64,000 bases of DNA, from the NCBI GenBank assembly GCA_036723975.1, contig DAIMGJ010000008.1, forward strand, positions 30,401 to 94,400, read 5' to 3'. Source of the stretch: JAILEN01 sp036723975 (GTDB lineage Bacteria > Bacillota > Clostridia > Lachnospirales > Lachnospiraceae). Below, piece after piece: positions 36,590 through 45,178 of the stretch. Position numbers and translations under genes: made by a program. The notes beneath the pieces were generated by a model, which did no database searches, was not told the DNA's origin, and saw nothing but the letters and a program-made list of their open reading frames with translations. The number at the start of each line of letters is the position of its first letter. The first letter of the stretch is position 1.

Positions 36590-37089
36590 AATGTCCCGGT
36601 AATCTCCTTTTTCCCATCCTTAGTATCTTCCGGTGGAAGATACTCTGCCAGACTCTCCATCATCATAGTCGGCGATTTGTTTTCCTCTTCCTTGATATAC
36701 ATTTCCTCCAAGGTATTCCAATCATCAATCCGCTCGCTTAAAGCTGCTTTTCCAACGCGATAAGCCTCTTTTGCAGCACGTCGTTTACTACCCATAAACA
36801 CATACAAATACATCAGATATCCAAGAATACCTATCAGTCCCAGCATAACAATTACCAGCTTGTCCAGATTTTTCAAAAGAGTCTGAAAGAGCGCATAAAC
36901 AGCCAAAAGATAAATAAATACATAGGTAATCGTTCCGAGAATAAACGCCTTTGTCGCATGCATGGACAAATAATCCTGCTTTGACGTATTCACAACAGAC
37001 ATATATTCACGGGAATACTTTTTTTCTTTCATTGCCATATGGGTCATATGGCGAACTCTTTCCTGATTCAGCATCCTCTTTAACCCCAT
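36586..37089 (-). CDS. Membrane protein of unknown function, first gene of c-di-AMP operon
   Basis: 167 residues (153 if ATG at 37047 is used; neither start has a strong site, and AGGAAAG precedes the shorter form). Two membrane segments lie near residues 47-67 and 77-97, between a basic start and an acidic tail (EEMYIKEEENKSP). Ends with ATGA overlap into the next gene. Family not recognised. Confidence 0.75.
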   Translation of the reverse strand: MGLKRMLNQERVRHMTHMAMKEKKYSREYMSVVNTSKQDYLSMHATKAFILGTITYVFIYLLAVYALFQTLLKNLDKLVIVMLGLIGILGYLMYLYVFMGSKRRAAKEAYRVGKAALSERIDDWNTLEEMYIKEEENKSPTMMMESLAEYLPPEDTKDGKKEITGTL

Positions 37090-37133
37090 AAAACATAGTT
37101 ATTAATACTATATCATATTTATGCTTTAAATCA

Positions 37134-37170
37134 AAGAAAAAAGCCGACCGTCCAAAGGGACGAGCGGCTT
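37134..37170 (-). terminator. Terminator after the YvyF-type gene
   Basis: On the minus strand AGCCGCTCGTCC and GGACGGTCGGCT pair with two mismatches around a CTTT loop and lead into TTTTTT. Confidence 0.82.
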
Positions 37171-37195
37171 TTGAAACCCATAAAAATATACTGCT

Positions 37196-37600
37196 TTATC
37201 TCTTAAATCTCATCTTGTCGGATTCATGCCCTTTCTTGACCGGAGCCTCAACAGGAATCGGCTTGGCAAACGCATCTGTCAGGCTGGTTGCCATGTTGTT
37301 CTTACACTTCTCACAGAATCTACCGGTTCGAATAGGCTCACCGCACTTTTCACAGTTCAAAGAAATCTGAGAATCCTTAGAAAACTCTAATCTTTCCTCG
37401 CGAACCCACTGCTGAATCTGCTGAACGCTAACTTCGTTCACCTCTGCAATCTCGGCCATCTGTGCCCCCGGATTCTCTCGAATATATTCTTTCACTTTCT
37501 GGAAGTCGTCCTCCTGCTTGCTCCTACAAACCGGACAGATAGACGGTCCTCCAAGATAATTAAACATGCGTCCGCAATTTCGACAATTTCTTACATCCAT
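37196..37600 (-). CDS. YvyF-type flagellar operon zinc-ribbon protein
   Basis: 134 residues from ATG at 37600 (AGGGGG ahead). An N-terminal zinc ribbon (CRNCGRMFNYLGGPSICPVC), a helix-turn-helix-like middle (AEIAEVNEVSVQQIQQWVRE) and a second ribbon (CEKCGEPIRTGRFCEKC) match the flagellar protein family found in fliA-flgM neighbourhoods. It is in the same string as ComF, as yvyF is in Bacillus. No flagellar structural genes are in the window. Function in motility is likely but not well known. Confidence 0.85.
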   Translation of the reverse strand: MDVRNCRNCGRMFNYLGGPSICPVCRSKQEDDFQKVKEYIRENPGAQMAEIAEVNEVSVQQIQQWVREERLEFSKDSQISLNCEKCGEPIRTGRFCEKCKNNMATSLTDAFAKPIPVEAPVKKGHESDKMRFKR

Positions 37601-37610
37601 GACTAACCCC

Positions 37611-38309
37611 CTAAGTATCAGCACCTATGCATATTGTCAGGCAGAGAACTCGCTCAATGCCATTTTCTTTTAGTATCTGTGCCATCGCATCCATTGTTGT
37701 CCCTGTTGTATAAATATCATCAACAATTAATACGCAATTTAATTTTACATCATATCCTTGTATTTTAAAAGCATTTTTCAAATTTTCCTTGCGTTTTTTC
37801 CTACTGAGACATTTTTGCGGAACGGTATTCTTTTTTCTTATAACCAAATCAGGGAGGCAGGGAATTCCCATACAATCCGCAAGTGCCTTTCCAAACACCT
37901 CAGCCTGATTATAGCCACGGATTCTTTTTTTCCATGCAAACATCGGCACCGGAACAATTGCCTCAACGCCCTTTTTTCTCATCCAGTCACCATACTTTTC
38001 CTTGGCGATCATGGCAAAAAAACGGGCCATATATCTGGCATTGGAATACTTAAACCGATACATTATATTTTTCATGGATGAATGATACAAAAAAATCGAT
38101 CTTCCCTCATCAAACTCATGTTTCGTACTACCGCAATCCTTGCATCGATTTGAAAATGGTACGGATAATTCTTTTCCGCAAACCCCACATATATTCTTCC
38201 CAACAAAAGGAAGCCTTTGCCGGCACTTTGAGCAAACTCCTTTGTTTCGGTTTTCATAGGAAAGAACCTGTCTGCAAGCAACGCAAACGTTCGGATAAAA
38301 AAGATGCAT
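37611..38309 (-). CDS. comF: ComF family phosphoribosyltransferase-like protein
   Basis: 232 residues from ATG at 38309, where GGAAAGG lies ahead; the longer start at 38339 has none. An N-terminal double zinc-binding region (CVACRQVL, CSKCRQRL, CGVCGKEL, CKDCG) precedes the PRTase fold with VPVPMFAWKKRIRGYNQAE and LIVDDIYTTGTTMD (PRPP loop). In Bacillus ComFC is needed for DNA uptake. The gene order comF-yvyF is the same as in Bacillus. A start correction shortens the protein by ten residues. Confidence 0.9.
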   Translation of the reverse strand: MHLFYPNVCVACRQVLSYENRNKGVCSKCRQRLPFVGKNICGVCGKELSVPFSNRCKDCGSTKHEFDEGRSIFLYHSSMKNIMYRFKYSNARYMARFFAMIAKEKYGDWMRKKGVEAIVPVPMFAWKKRIRGYNQAEVFGKALADCMGIPCLPDLVIRKKNTVPQKCLSRKKRKENLKNAFKIQGYDVKLNCVLIVDDIYTTGTTMDAMAQILKENGIERVLCLTICIGADT

Positions 38310-38410
38310 ATCTTCCTTTCCGTCTCTTCTTCTTTTCATTATACACGTAATCCGGACGCGTAATTATTAAATATTTATAAATTTTCACATGGTAACGTTT
38401 GCTTTTTTTA

Positions 38411-38440
38411 TTGGTAAATACTTGCATTCAGTGGTAATAT
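38411..38440 (+). promoter_or_regulatory. Promoter upstream of the orphan binding lipoprotein
   Basis: TTGGTA (38411-38416) and TAATAT (38435-38440) are spaced 18 bases, 27 bases before the ATG. GTAACGTTTGC at 38392-38402, just ahead of the -35, is identical to a site upstream of mglB. Confidence 0.45.
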
Positions 38441-38466
38441 AGTAGCGTCTTGACAGGAGGACATTT

Positions 38467-39756
38467 ATGAAGAAAAGAGTCTTAAGCTACATTTTGTTAT
38501 GTACATTAGTGATCAGTTCATTTTGCGGTTGCAGATCCGCAAAGAATGAAACTCCGGAAGAAAAATCATCGGTTTCATCCGACGAAGACGCAGATACAAA
38601 AGTGTACCACGTTGGTGTCTGCCTTTCCGAGGATACCGACTACTATAATTTTATCAACTCCGGTTTTTGCGATGCTTTATCCGACATTTTCCCGGATGGA
38701 AATGTGAAATACGAAATTCAAACCATTTCCCCGGAAAACAGTGGAGAAAGTATTATGCAGTACTTCCTCGGCAACAACGTGGATTTAATATTTGCAAACG
38801 GCACTGCCGCTCTTTCCGCAGCATCCATTGCCACCTTTGAAACACCAATCGTTGCAGCCGGCGTGATTGATTACAGAACTACACTTCACATCATCAGCGG
38901 TTCCTGGAATCGAACGACCAAGCGAAATATCACCGGTATTTCCGGAGCTCCTTCCGTTTCCAATCAGCTGTCTATGTTGTTGGAGACCAAGCCAGATTTA
39001 AAACACATCGGTATTTTATACAGTGCGGAAGATACGGATTCAATCTACCAAAACGAACTTTTGGAAAGCTATTTAAACGAGGCCGGTATTCCATGGAAAG
39101 AATATAAACTGACCTCTTCCATGGTTTCTTCCTCACAATACGAGTTGGAAGAAGACTCGACTGCCATTATTCTCCCCGGCGAAATCGCAAAAGCATCCTC
39201 CAAAGAAGGAAGCAGTATACCCACAACCGCCTTCGGAGAATCCAACTTAATCAGTGGAATCCTATCTCCCAATTCTGCCAGAGCTTCCCAAGTCTCTGAG
39301 CGCTGGGATGGAGCCGTCGAGACAGAAGCCACGGAAAACGAAGAAATTGTAAAAACCGCCTGCGAAGAATGCGACGCGATTTATATTGCGGCTGACTCTT
39401 CCTTATCGGATCAAATCGAAATGATTTCTACCTTGGCAAACGAGAATAAAACCCTTACTCTGGGCGGTGATATGACCTTAGGAAAACACACTCTTATAAC
39501 CCTTTATGCCGATCCTTACGATATGGGATACCGTGCCGGGAAAATGGTAAAACGAATCCTAATCAACGAAGAGGATCCGGGAGAAATCAAAATTTCGCTT
39601 CCAAGCTCAAACGTAACAAAGTTGTATCAGGATGATGTGGCCGAACTCTTTGAACTTACATTTCCTAAGTCCTTCCGCGAATATGATGAGTTTGTTGAGA
39701 ACTACGAAGTAGGTTCAAATACAAATCGAGTAGTGTCTGAAGACAATGAAGAATAA
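38467..39756 (+). CDS. Orphan ABC transporter substrate-binding lipoprotein (COG2984 type)
   Basis: 429 residues. The signal peptide ends in lipobox SSFCGC. After an acidic linker the two-lobed domain (YHVGVCLSEDTDYYNFINSG, LIFANGTAALSAAS, IGILYSAEDTDS, GGDMTLGKHTL) belongs to the PF04392-like family, often tied to tryptophan or amino-acid uptake. No permease or ATPase is next to it, so it is an orphan. A clear AGGAGG precedes the ATG. Ligand unknown. Confidence 0.85.
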   Translation: MKKRVLSYILLCTLVISSFCGCRSAKNETPEEKSSVSSDEDADTKVYHVGVCLSEDTDYYNFINSGFCDALSDIFPDGNVKYEIQTISPENSGESIMQYFLGNNVDLIFANGTAALSAASIATFETPIVAAGVIDYRTTLHIISGSWNRTTKRNITGISGAPSVSNQLSMLLETKPDLKHIGILYSAEDTDSIYQNELLESYLNEAGIPWKEYKLTSSMVSSSQYELEEDSTAIILPGEIAKASSKEGSSIPTTAFGESNLISGILSPNSARASQVSERWDGAVETEATENEEIVKTACEECDAIYIAADSSLSDQIEMISTLANENKTLTLGGDMTLGKHTLITLYADPYDMGYRAGKMVKRILINEEDPGEIKISLPSSNVTKLYQDDVAELFELTFPKSFREYDEFVENYEVGSNTNRVVSEDNEE

Positions 39757-39806
39757 ATAACAACTTATCCGACTATGAATGACTGTAGTTGGATAAGCTG
39801 TTATTT
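39755..39806. terminator. Bidirectional hairpin between convergent genes
   Basis: Arms AAATAACAACTTATCC (39755-39770) and GGATAAGCTGTTATTT (39791-39806) pair in 15 of 16 positions around a 20-base loop, covering the stop codons of both convergent genes. T-rich on each side. Confidence 0.65.
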
Positions 39807-42038
39807 ATCAAGAATGCGGTTCTGCAGTCCGCTGTAGCGGATGGTTTGCTTGGTGTTTTGAATCATATCAACAAACACCTGTGGGTGACCAACAAGTACA
39901 ACACATTTTGAAGCACGGGTAATGGCCGTGTATATCAGGTTTCGATTCATCAACATTTCCGGTCCCCGAAGCAAAGGAATCACAACCGCCGGATATTCGC
40001 TTCCTTGAGACTTATGAATGGTCACCGCATAAGCCAGTTCCAGTTCCTCCTGATTGGAGAACGGATAATCTACCACTTTTCTATCATCAAACTCCACTAC
40101 CAACGTTTTTGCAAACTCGTTGATGTCTGTTATTTTTCCAACATCTCCATTAAAGATTCCTTCTCCGGAATTTACGGTAATTCCATAGTTTCCAACCTGA
40201 CGCCACGGCAACTGGTAGTTATTCTTAATCTGCATGATTTTATCACCTACACGAAAGGTTTTATTCTCGCCAAAAGTATGCTCTTTTTTATTCTTTGCCG
40301 GAGGATTTAAATACTTCTGAAGTTCCGTATTTAATACCTCTACACCCACATTTCCTTTTTTCATAGGGGTAAGTACCTGCACCTCAAACGGCGTAGTTTT
40401 TACGTACTTTGGCATTTTTTCTGCCACCAAAGACTTCACCACCTCGGTAATCTGTCGGGCATCTCCTCGTTGCATGAAGAAAAAATCCTTACTCTTATTA
40501 TCCATCTTCGGGATTTTCCCTTCATGAATCTGATGTGCGGAAACAACAATATCTCCGGTATCCTCCTGGCGAAAAATCTTGGACAATCGTGTCGTCTTAA
40601 AAACACCGGATGCAATAATGTCAGAAAGTACATTTCCCGGTCCCACGCTGGGAAGCTGATTGGTATCTCCCACCAAAATCAAACGAGTCCCCTCCGGAAT
40701 CGCACACAACAAGGCATGCATCAGGCTGATATCCACCATAGACATTTCATCGATGATTACCACCTCATAGTCCAAGGGATTGTCTTCATTCCTTTGGAAC
40801 ATTCCACGCATAACATAGTCTTCTTCAGAAGGCATTCCCTTTACTTCCAACAAGCGGTGAATGGTTTTCGCCTCCCGGCCGGTAGCTTCCGTCATACGCT
40901 TGGCCGCACGTCCCGTAGGTGCCGCCAACCCCACCTCATAGCCTTGGCGTTCAAAATAACGAATGATACCTCGAATCGTCGTAGTCTTTCCTGTTCCGGG
41001 TCCACCGGTCAGCACAAAAACTCCTCTTGTGGCTGCCAAAAAAATCGCTTCTTTCTGCACCTCGTCAAATTCGATTCCATCCTCTTTTTGGATTTTTGAA
41101 ATCTCCGTTGCTACGAATGCATTTCCTGCATCATAGCTCTGATTCAACGCCTTTAGCCGTACTGCCGTATCCGATTCCTGGAAATAATAAAAAGATGTAT
41201 AAATTCCTTCTTCAGTCTGTATCATTTTTCTTTGCATCAAAAGTTCTTTTAGGTTTCGATCAATGGCATCCATTGGCACATTTAGTACCGTCTGGCTTTG
41301 TCTTTCCAATTCCGCCTGCGGCAAATAGGTATGTCCGTTCATGGATTCAGTTGTCAAAACATAAAGCAGTCCGCTTTGAATTCGATAATCACTGTCAGGA
41401 GCAATTCCCAATTGAGACGCAATTTCATCCGCATGTTTGAACCCAAAGAGAGAAATATCTTCCACCATCTTATATGGATTCGTGCGCACCACATCGTAGA
41501 CTTTCGATCCATAGGTATTATAGATTTTCATGGAAAGCGCCGTGCTTAACCCAAATTCAGAGAGGAAGAGCATGGCGTCTCGAATATCTTTTTTCTCCAC
41601 AACCTGATCAGAAATCTCCATAGCCATTCGCCGACTGATTCCTTTAATTTCTGCCAAGCGTTCCGGTTCTTCTTCCATAACGCGGAAAGTGTCCGCTTTA
41701 AACTTTTTTACAATTCGTTTGGCAAGGGCCGGGCCGATACCTTTGATGGCACCCATAGACAAATATCGTTGGATGGCAGCCTCCCCCTTGGGAACAATCA
41801 CCTCCGATTTTTTTGCTGAAAACTGTCTGCCGTAGGTCATATGATCTACAAACTCGCCCTCAAGACGAAGATGTTCCCCTTCCGCAATCGTCGGGAAAAC
41901 ACCGACGCAAATCACCTCCAGCTCATCCTCTAACTCCTCGTCATCCACTATTCCATCGGGAATCAAAGAAAACACCGTATATCCGCTTTCCGGTTTTCGA
42001 TATAAAAAATGGTCCACAAAACCAAGTAACTCTGCCAT
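39801..42038 (-). CDS. recD2: ATP-dependent DNA helicase RecD2
   Basis: 745 residues from ATG at 42038 (TTGGAG ahead). An OB-like start, a helix-hairpin-helix with GIKGIGPALAKRIVKKF, then the helicase 1A domain: Walker A GGPGTGKTTTIRG, Walker B VIIDEMSMVD, motif III VGDTNQLPSVGPGNVL, motif VI VTIHKSQGSEYPAVV. It has the long N-terminus of RecD2, which acts without RecBC in DNA repair. It is a lone gene on the minus strand. Confidence 0.95.
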   Translation of the reverse strand: MAELLGFVDHFLYRKPESGYTVFSLIPDGIVDDEELEDELEVICVGVFPTIAEGEHLRLEGEFVDHMTYGRQFSAKKSEVIVPKGEAAIQRYLSMGAIKGIGPALAKRIVKKFKADTFRVMEEEPERLAEIKGISRRMAMEISDQVVEKKDIRDAMLFLSEFGLSTALSMKIYNTYGSKVYDVVRTNPYKMVEDISLFGFKHADEIASQLGIAPDSDYRIQSGLLYVLTTESMNGHTYLPQAELERQSQTVLNVPMDAIDRNLKELLMQRKMIQTEEGIYTSFYYFQESDTAVRLKALNQSYDAGNAFVATEISKIQKEDGIEFDEVQKEAIFLAATRGVFVLTGGPGTGKTTTIRGIIRYFERQGYEVGLAAPTGRAAKRMTEATGREAKTIHRLLEVKGMPSEEDYVMRGMFQRNEDNPLDYEVVIIDEMSMVDISLMHALLCAIPEGTRLILVGDTNQLPSVGPGNVLSDIIASGVFKTTRLSKIFRQEDTGDIVVSAHQIHEGKIPKMDNKSKDFFFMQRGDARQITEVVKSLVAEKMPKYVKTTPFEVQVLTPMKKGNVGVEVLNTELQKYLNPPAKNKKEHTFGENKTFRVGDKIMQIKNNYQLPWRQVGNYGITVNSGEGIFNGDVGKITDINEFAKTLVVEFDDRKVVDYPFSNQEELELAYAVTIHKSQGSEYPAVVIPLLRGPEMLMNRNLIYTAITRASKCVVLVGHPQVFVDMIQNTKQTIRYSGLQNRILDK

Positions 42039-42129
42039 AGAATAACTCCAAATTTTCAAATATCTCTTATTATACACTAAAATGCCTCCCGTAGGATACC
42101 CGCCCCCTGCTCGCGGCGATTTACAGAAC

Positions 42130-42173
42130 TAAAAAAAATGGAGCAGGTATCAGCGAATCTGATTACCTGCTCC
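42130..42173 (-). terminator. Terminator after the beta-helix lipoprotein gene
   Basis: On the minus strand GGAGCAGGTAATCAG pairs with CTGATACCTGCTCC (one bulge) around ATTCG and is followed by ATTTTTTTT. Confidence 0.88.
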
Positions 42174-42191
42174 TTATTATGAGTACGTGTG

Positions 42192-43922
42192 CTAATTGTT
42201 GGTTTTGTTTTGTTGTGCATTTTCTGACGGCAGATTACCACTAGGTTTTTCTCCGCTTGACATTTCCGGAAGTTCACCTTCCGTGGCGCCTTCCGGAAGT
42301 TCCGGGCGTTCTCCGTCTCGCATCTGTGGTGCTTCACCGCTTGGAGCCTCACCGCTTTGTACATCACCATTTGGCATCTGTCCACGCTGGCCTCCGCCAT
42401 TCATTCCGACCTCACCTTCAACCACAGACATTCCATCGACTGTGATTTCGGTTTCTGTTCCACCTGTCGTGATGGTATAAGTTTCTCCCTCAACCAATTC
42501 TGACGAACTTACAACAATAGAGTTATAGGATTTGCTTGGAGTGTAGGACACAATCACATTTCCGCTTGCATCCGCAACACTTATCTCACCGCTTACGGTT
42601 TCTTCCAGGTTTAATAAAATGCTTACCTGCGAGGAATCTTCGGAAAATGCCTCGGCCATACCACTCATGCCCGTTGCGATAATTGTTCCGCCGTAAATGT
42701 AAGCCTGAGACTGATCTCCTTTATCCAACGCAGCATTTCCGTCATTTTCCGGACCATCTACGTAAATTTCTCCTCCATAGATATACAAATCTCCGTTGGA
42801 ATCAATTCCGTCTCCCTTGGAGTTTACATTTATATTTCCACCGTAAATATAAATCTTGCAATCCACATTGGATGCGGAAAACATATCACGTCCACCACCG
42901 AATGCGGAAGTTGTTCCGGAGGCATCAGCACCTCCTCCTGCGTTAATTCCGTCATCGGAAGCGTTGATATTAATATCTCCTCCACAAAGAACAACAAGCT
43001 GACCTTCCAATCCTTCATAGCTGTCAGAAACAGTTACCGAACCACCGTCAATTCTTGTTTCCAAATCCGCATGCATTCCGTCATCTCCTGCAGAAACGGT
43101 AATGGTACCATCTGCTACATAGATATAACCTGCCGTGGTATTCTCATCATCCTCATTGGAAGAATGGATACCATCTTCGTTAGCCGTAATATTAATAATT
43201 GCAGACGTAATTCTTACGGAATCTTTTCCTGATAATCCGTGCTCTGCTGCGTTAACATTTAGTGTTCCTCCGGTAACTTTTAAATCATCTTTGGATACGA
43301 TACCGTGTCCGTAATTTGCCTCAATATTTAAAATTCCGCTACCGTTTATCACCAAATCATCTTTCGAAAAGATGACAGCATCGATGTTATTTTCATCAAT
43401 AGCTTCATACGCACCGGTTACAGTCAGTGTATTGGTTGAACCTTCTTTTGTGGTAACAAAAACTTTGTCAGCAGCCTTAATATAAATACAGGCTGAACTA
43501 CTGTTAACAATAGAAACGTTATCAAGTACAATCTGAATTTTTGCATCTTCTTCCTCATTATCTACAACAATCTGTCCGTTTGAAAGACTTCCGGAAAATA
43601 CATATACACCTTCCTGTGAAATCGTAATGGTATCACCGGCAATTTGTACGGATTCATTATCGGAAGCAGAAGCGCCATCCGATAACGTAATATATATTGC
43701 TTCACTCTCATCATAACTTGGGTCCAAATCCCGATCCGTAAACTGGTCCGTTATATCAATGGTAGTTCCTTCCACATTGTCCGAATCTACACTTACATTT
43801 TCCTCGTCAGAAACAGAACCCGTTTGTGTCAAAGGATTGGTGCATCCCGTAAAAAGGAGCCCCGTTGCAAGTGTCAGTGCACAGCCAACGATTATTTTAT
43901 TTCGTAATCTTTTATAACTCAT
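42192..43922 (-). CDS. Carbohydrate-binding-like beta-helix lipoprotein (Cthe_2159 family)
   Basis: 576 residues. The signal peptide ends in lipobox LLFTGC. The middle (about 75-450) is a right-handed beta-helix of repeated units with Asn/Asp/Gly ladders (VISKDDLVINGSG, IVSKDDLKVTGGT, IHSSNEDDENTT, ADLETRIDGGSV). The C-terminal 90 residues are Pro/Gly/Glu/Met-rich (SGEAPSGEAPQMRDGERPEL) and probably disordered. The related Cthe_2159 protein binds polysaccharide and calcium. The start overlaps the DUF4956 gene by 11 bases, so it is coupled. Confidence 0.88.
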   Translation of the reverse strand: MSYKRLRNKIIVGCALTLATGLLFTGCTNPLTQTGSVSDEENVSVDSDNVEGTTIDITDQFTDRDLDPSYDESEAIYITLSDGASASDNESVQIAGDTITISQEGVYVFSGSLSNGQIVVDNEEEDAKIQIVLDNVSIVNSSSACIYIKAADKVFVTTKEGSTNTLTVTGAYEAIDENNIDAVIFSKDDLVINGSGILNIEANYGHGIVSKDDLKVTGGTLNVNAAEHGLSGKDSVRITSAIINITANEDGIHSSNEDDENTTAGYIYVADGTITVSAGDDGMHADLETRIDGGSVTVSDSYEGLEGQLVVLCGGDININASDDGINAGGGADASGTTSAFGGGRDMFSASNVDCKIYIYGGNINVNSKGDGIDSNGDLYIYGGEIYVDGPENDGNAALDKGDQSQAYIYGGTIIATGMSGMAEAFSEDSSQVSILLNLEETVSGEISVADASGNVIVSYTPSKSYNSIVVSSSELVEGETYTITTGGTETEITVDGMSVVEGEVGMNGGGQRGQMPNGDVQSGEAPSGEAPQMRDGERPELPEGATEGELPEMSSGEKPSGNLPSENAQQNKTNN

Positions 43923-44598
43923 TTATTGCATCCTCCTTTTTCATCATAGAAATTTCCAGGTTTCCGTTTCTGGTACGAAGTGCATCTATAAACGCCTTCT
44001 CATTTTTTCCCTGCTTTAAACTTACTGTGTACTGAAGTTTAAATAAGCTTCCCATATTGGTTGTCTTTACTGAACTTAATGTATAAGCATCTGTATATTC
44101 CGTCATTACATCATCAAATACATCCGTGTAATTTAAACTTTCCGGAATTGTAATGTTTAAAAGCTTCTCATTTTCCGAGCAGGTTCCATTGGAAATCACT
44201 GCATATACAAACATCACTGCTACCATAATTACGGTGAACAAACACGCATAGGCCAAATATCCCATTCCGCAAATCAAACCGGATGCCATTGCAAGAAAGA
44301 TGGTTCCGATTTCCTTTGCGGTTCCCGGCACGGAACGGAAACGAACCAAAGAAAAGGTTCCCGCTACCGCTACACCCGCACCAACATTTCCGTTTACCAT
44401 CATAATCACCATGCAAACAATTGCCGGGAGCATCGCCAATGTCAGGATAAAACTCTTGGTATATTTTGCCTTATAGCTGTATACCGCTGTAATCAATCCG
44501 CCTAGAATTAATGCCACCAAAATGCATAATAAAAAGTTTGGAACACTGATTACGGATGTTGCCGCTGTGTCGAATAATCCTTGAAATAATGTACTCAT
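43912..44598 (-). CDS. DUF4956 membrane protein
   Basis: 228 residues with four membrane segments (about 20-40, 50-72, 95-115 and 118-138) and the family motif FSLVRFRSVPGTAKEIG. A soluble C-terminal part of about 85 residues follows. It is the partner gene of the beta-helix lipoprotein. In other genomes DUF4956 genes sit by CotH kinase-like and VTC polyphosphate polymerase genes, which are missing here. The precise function is unknown. Confidence 0.9.
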   Translation of the reverse strand: MSTLFQGLFDTAATSVISVPNFLLCILVALILGGLITAVYSYKAKYTKSFILTLAMLPAIVCMVIMMVNGNVGAGVAVAGTFSLVRFRSVPGTAKEIGTIFLAMASGLICGMGYLAYACLFTVIMVAVMFVYAVISNGTCSENEKLLNITIPESLNYTDVFDDVMTEYTDAYTLSSVKTTNMGSLFKLQYTVSLKQGKNEKAFIDALRTRNGNLEISMMKKEDAINEL

Positions 44599-44716
44599 AA
44601 TTTAAAACCTCTCTTTCGTTTGATGAGCACACTATAACGAGCGAACCTTAAAGAAACTTAAAAAGATATGTGTTGTTTTTGTGAACAAACCCTCTATTAT
44701 TTCCATTTCATTATTA

Positions 44717-44744
44717 CAAAATTTAATTGTGCAAAATTTAATTG
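44717..44744 (+). repeat. 13-base direct repeat at the trxA promoter
   Basis: CAAAATTTAATTG occurs at 44717-44729 and again at 44732-44744, 15 bases apart, the second touching the -35 element. Could be an UP-like element or a regulator site. Confidence 0.8.
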
Positions 44745-44770
44745 ACAAGTATCATTCTCGATGATATGAT
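44742..44770 (+). promoter_or_regulatory. trxA promoter with palindromic operator in the spacer
   Basis: TTGACA (44742-44747), 17 bases, TATGAT (44765-44770). The spacer holds the perfect inverted repeat TATCAT-TCTCG-ATGATA (44750-44766), well placed for a repressor such as a Fur/PerR- or DtxR-type protein. Confidence 0.8.
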
Positions 44771-44832
44771 TAGTGCACAACCAAAAAAACCGATTCGAAT
44801 CAAACAGTAACATGTGAAAGGAGAAACGTACT

Positions 44833-45141
44833 ATGGCAGCTATTGTATTAAATAATGAAAATTTTGAAGAAGAAGTTTTAAAGTCAGATAAGCCGGTGCT
44901 CGTAGATTTCTGGGCAACCTGGTGTGGACCATGCCAGAAGCAGGGACCAATTGTGGAAGAGATTGCTGATTCTCAAGACGAGATTAAAGTATGCAAATTG
45001 GATGTGGATGAAGTTCCTGAGATTGCTGAAAAGTACAGTATCATGTCCATCCCAACCATCATCGCATTTAAGGATGGTGCTCCGGTAAACAAAAACATCG
45101 GACTTGGTTCAAAAGAACAGTTATTGGCATTGTTTAACTAA
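44833..45141 (+). CDS. trxA: Thioredoxin
   Basis: 102 residues with the active-site WATWCGPC and cis-Pro loop IMSIPTIIAF. It reduces disulfides in cytoplasmic proteins. GAAAGGAG lies before the ATG. It is a single gene with a near-consensus promoter and a shared terminator. The N-terminus (AAIVLNNENFEEEV) is typical for the family. Confidence 0.96.
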   Translation: MAAIVLNNENFEEEVLKSDKPVLVDFWATWCGPCQKQGPIVEEIADSQDEIKVCKLDVDEVPEIAEKYSIMSIPTIIAFKDGAPVNKNIGLGSKEQLLALFN

Positions 45142-45145
45142 AATA

Positions 45146-45176
45146 AAACGGCTTGTGCAAAACGCACAAGCCGTTT
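45146..45176. terminator. Bidirectional terminator between trxA and the convergent gene
   Basis: AAACGGCTTGTGC and GCACAAGCCGTTT form a 13-pair perfect stem around a five-base loop, with T-rich flanks on both strands. Confidence 0.9.
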
Positions 45177-45178
45177 AT

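Noticed and set aside
40470..41099. 209-residue plus-strand frame
   Set aside because: Antisense to recD2; shadow frame with no start site.
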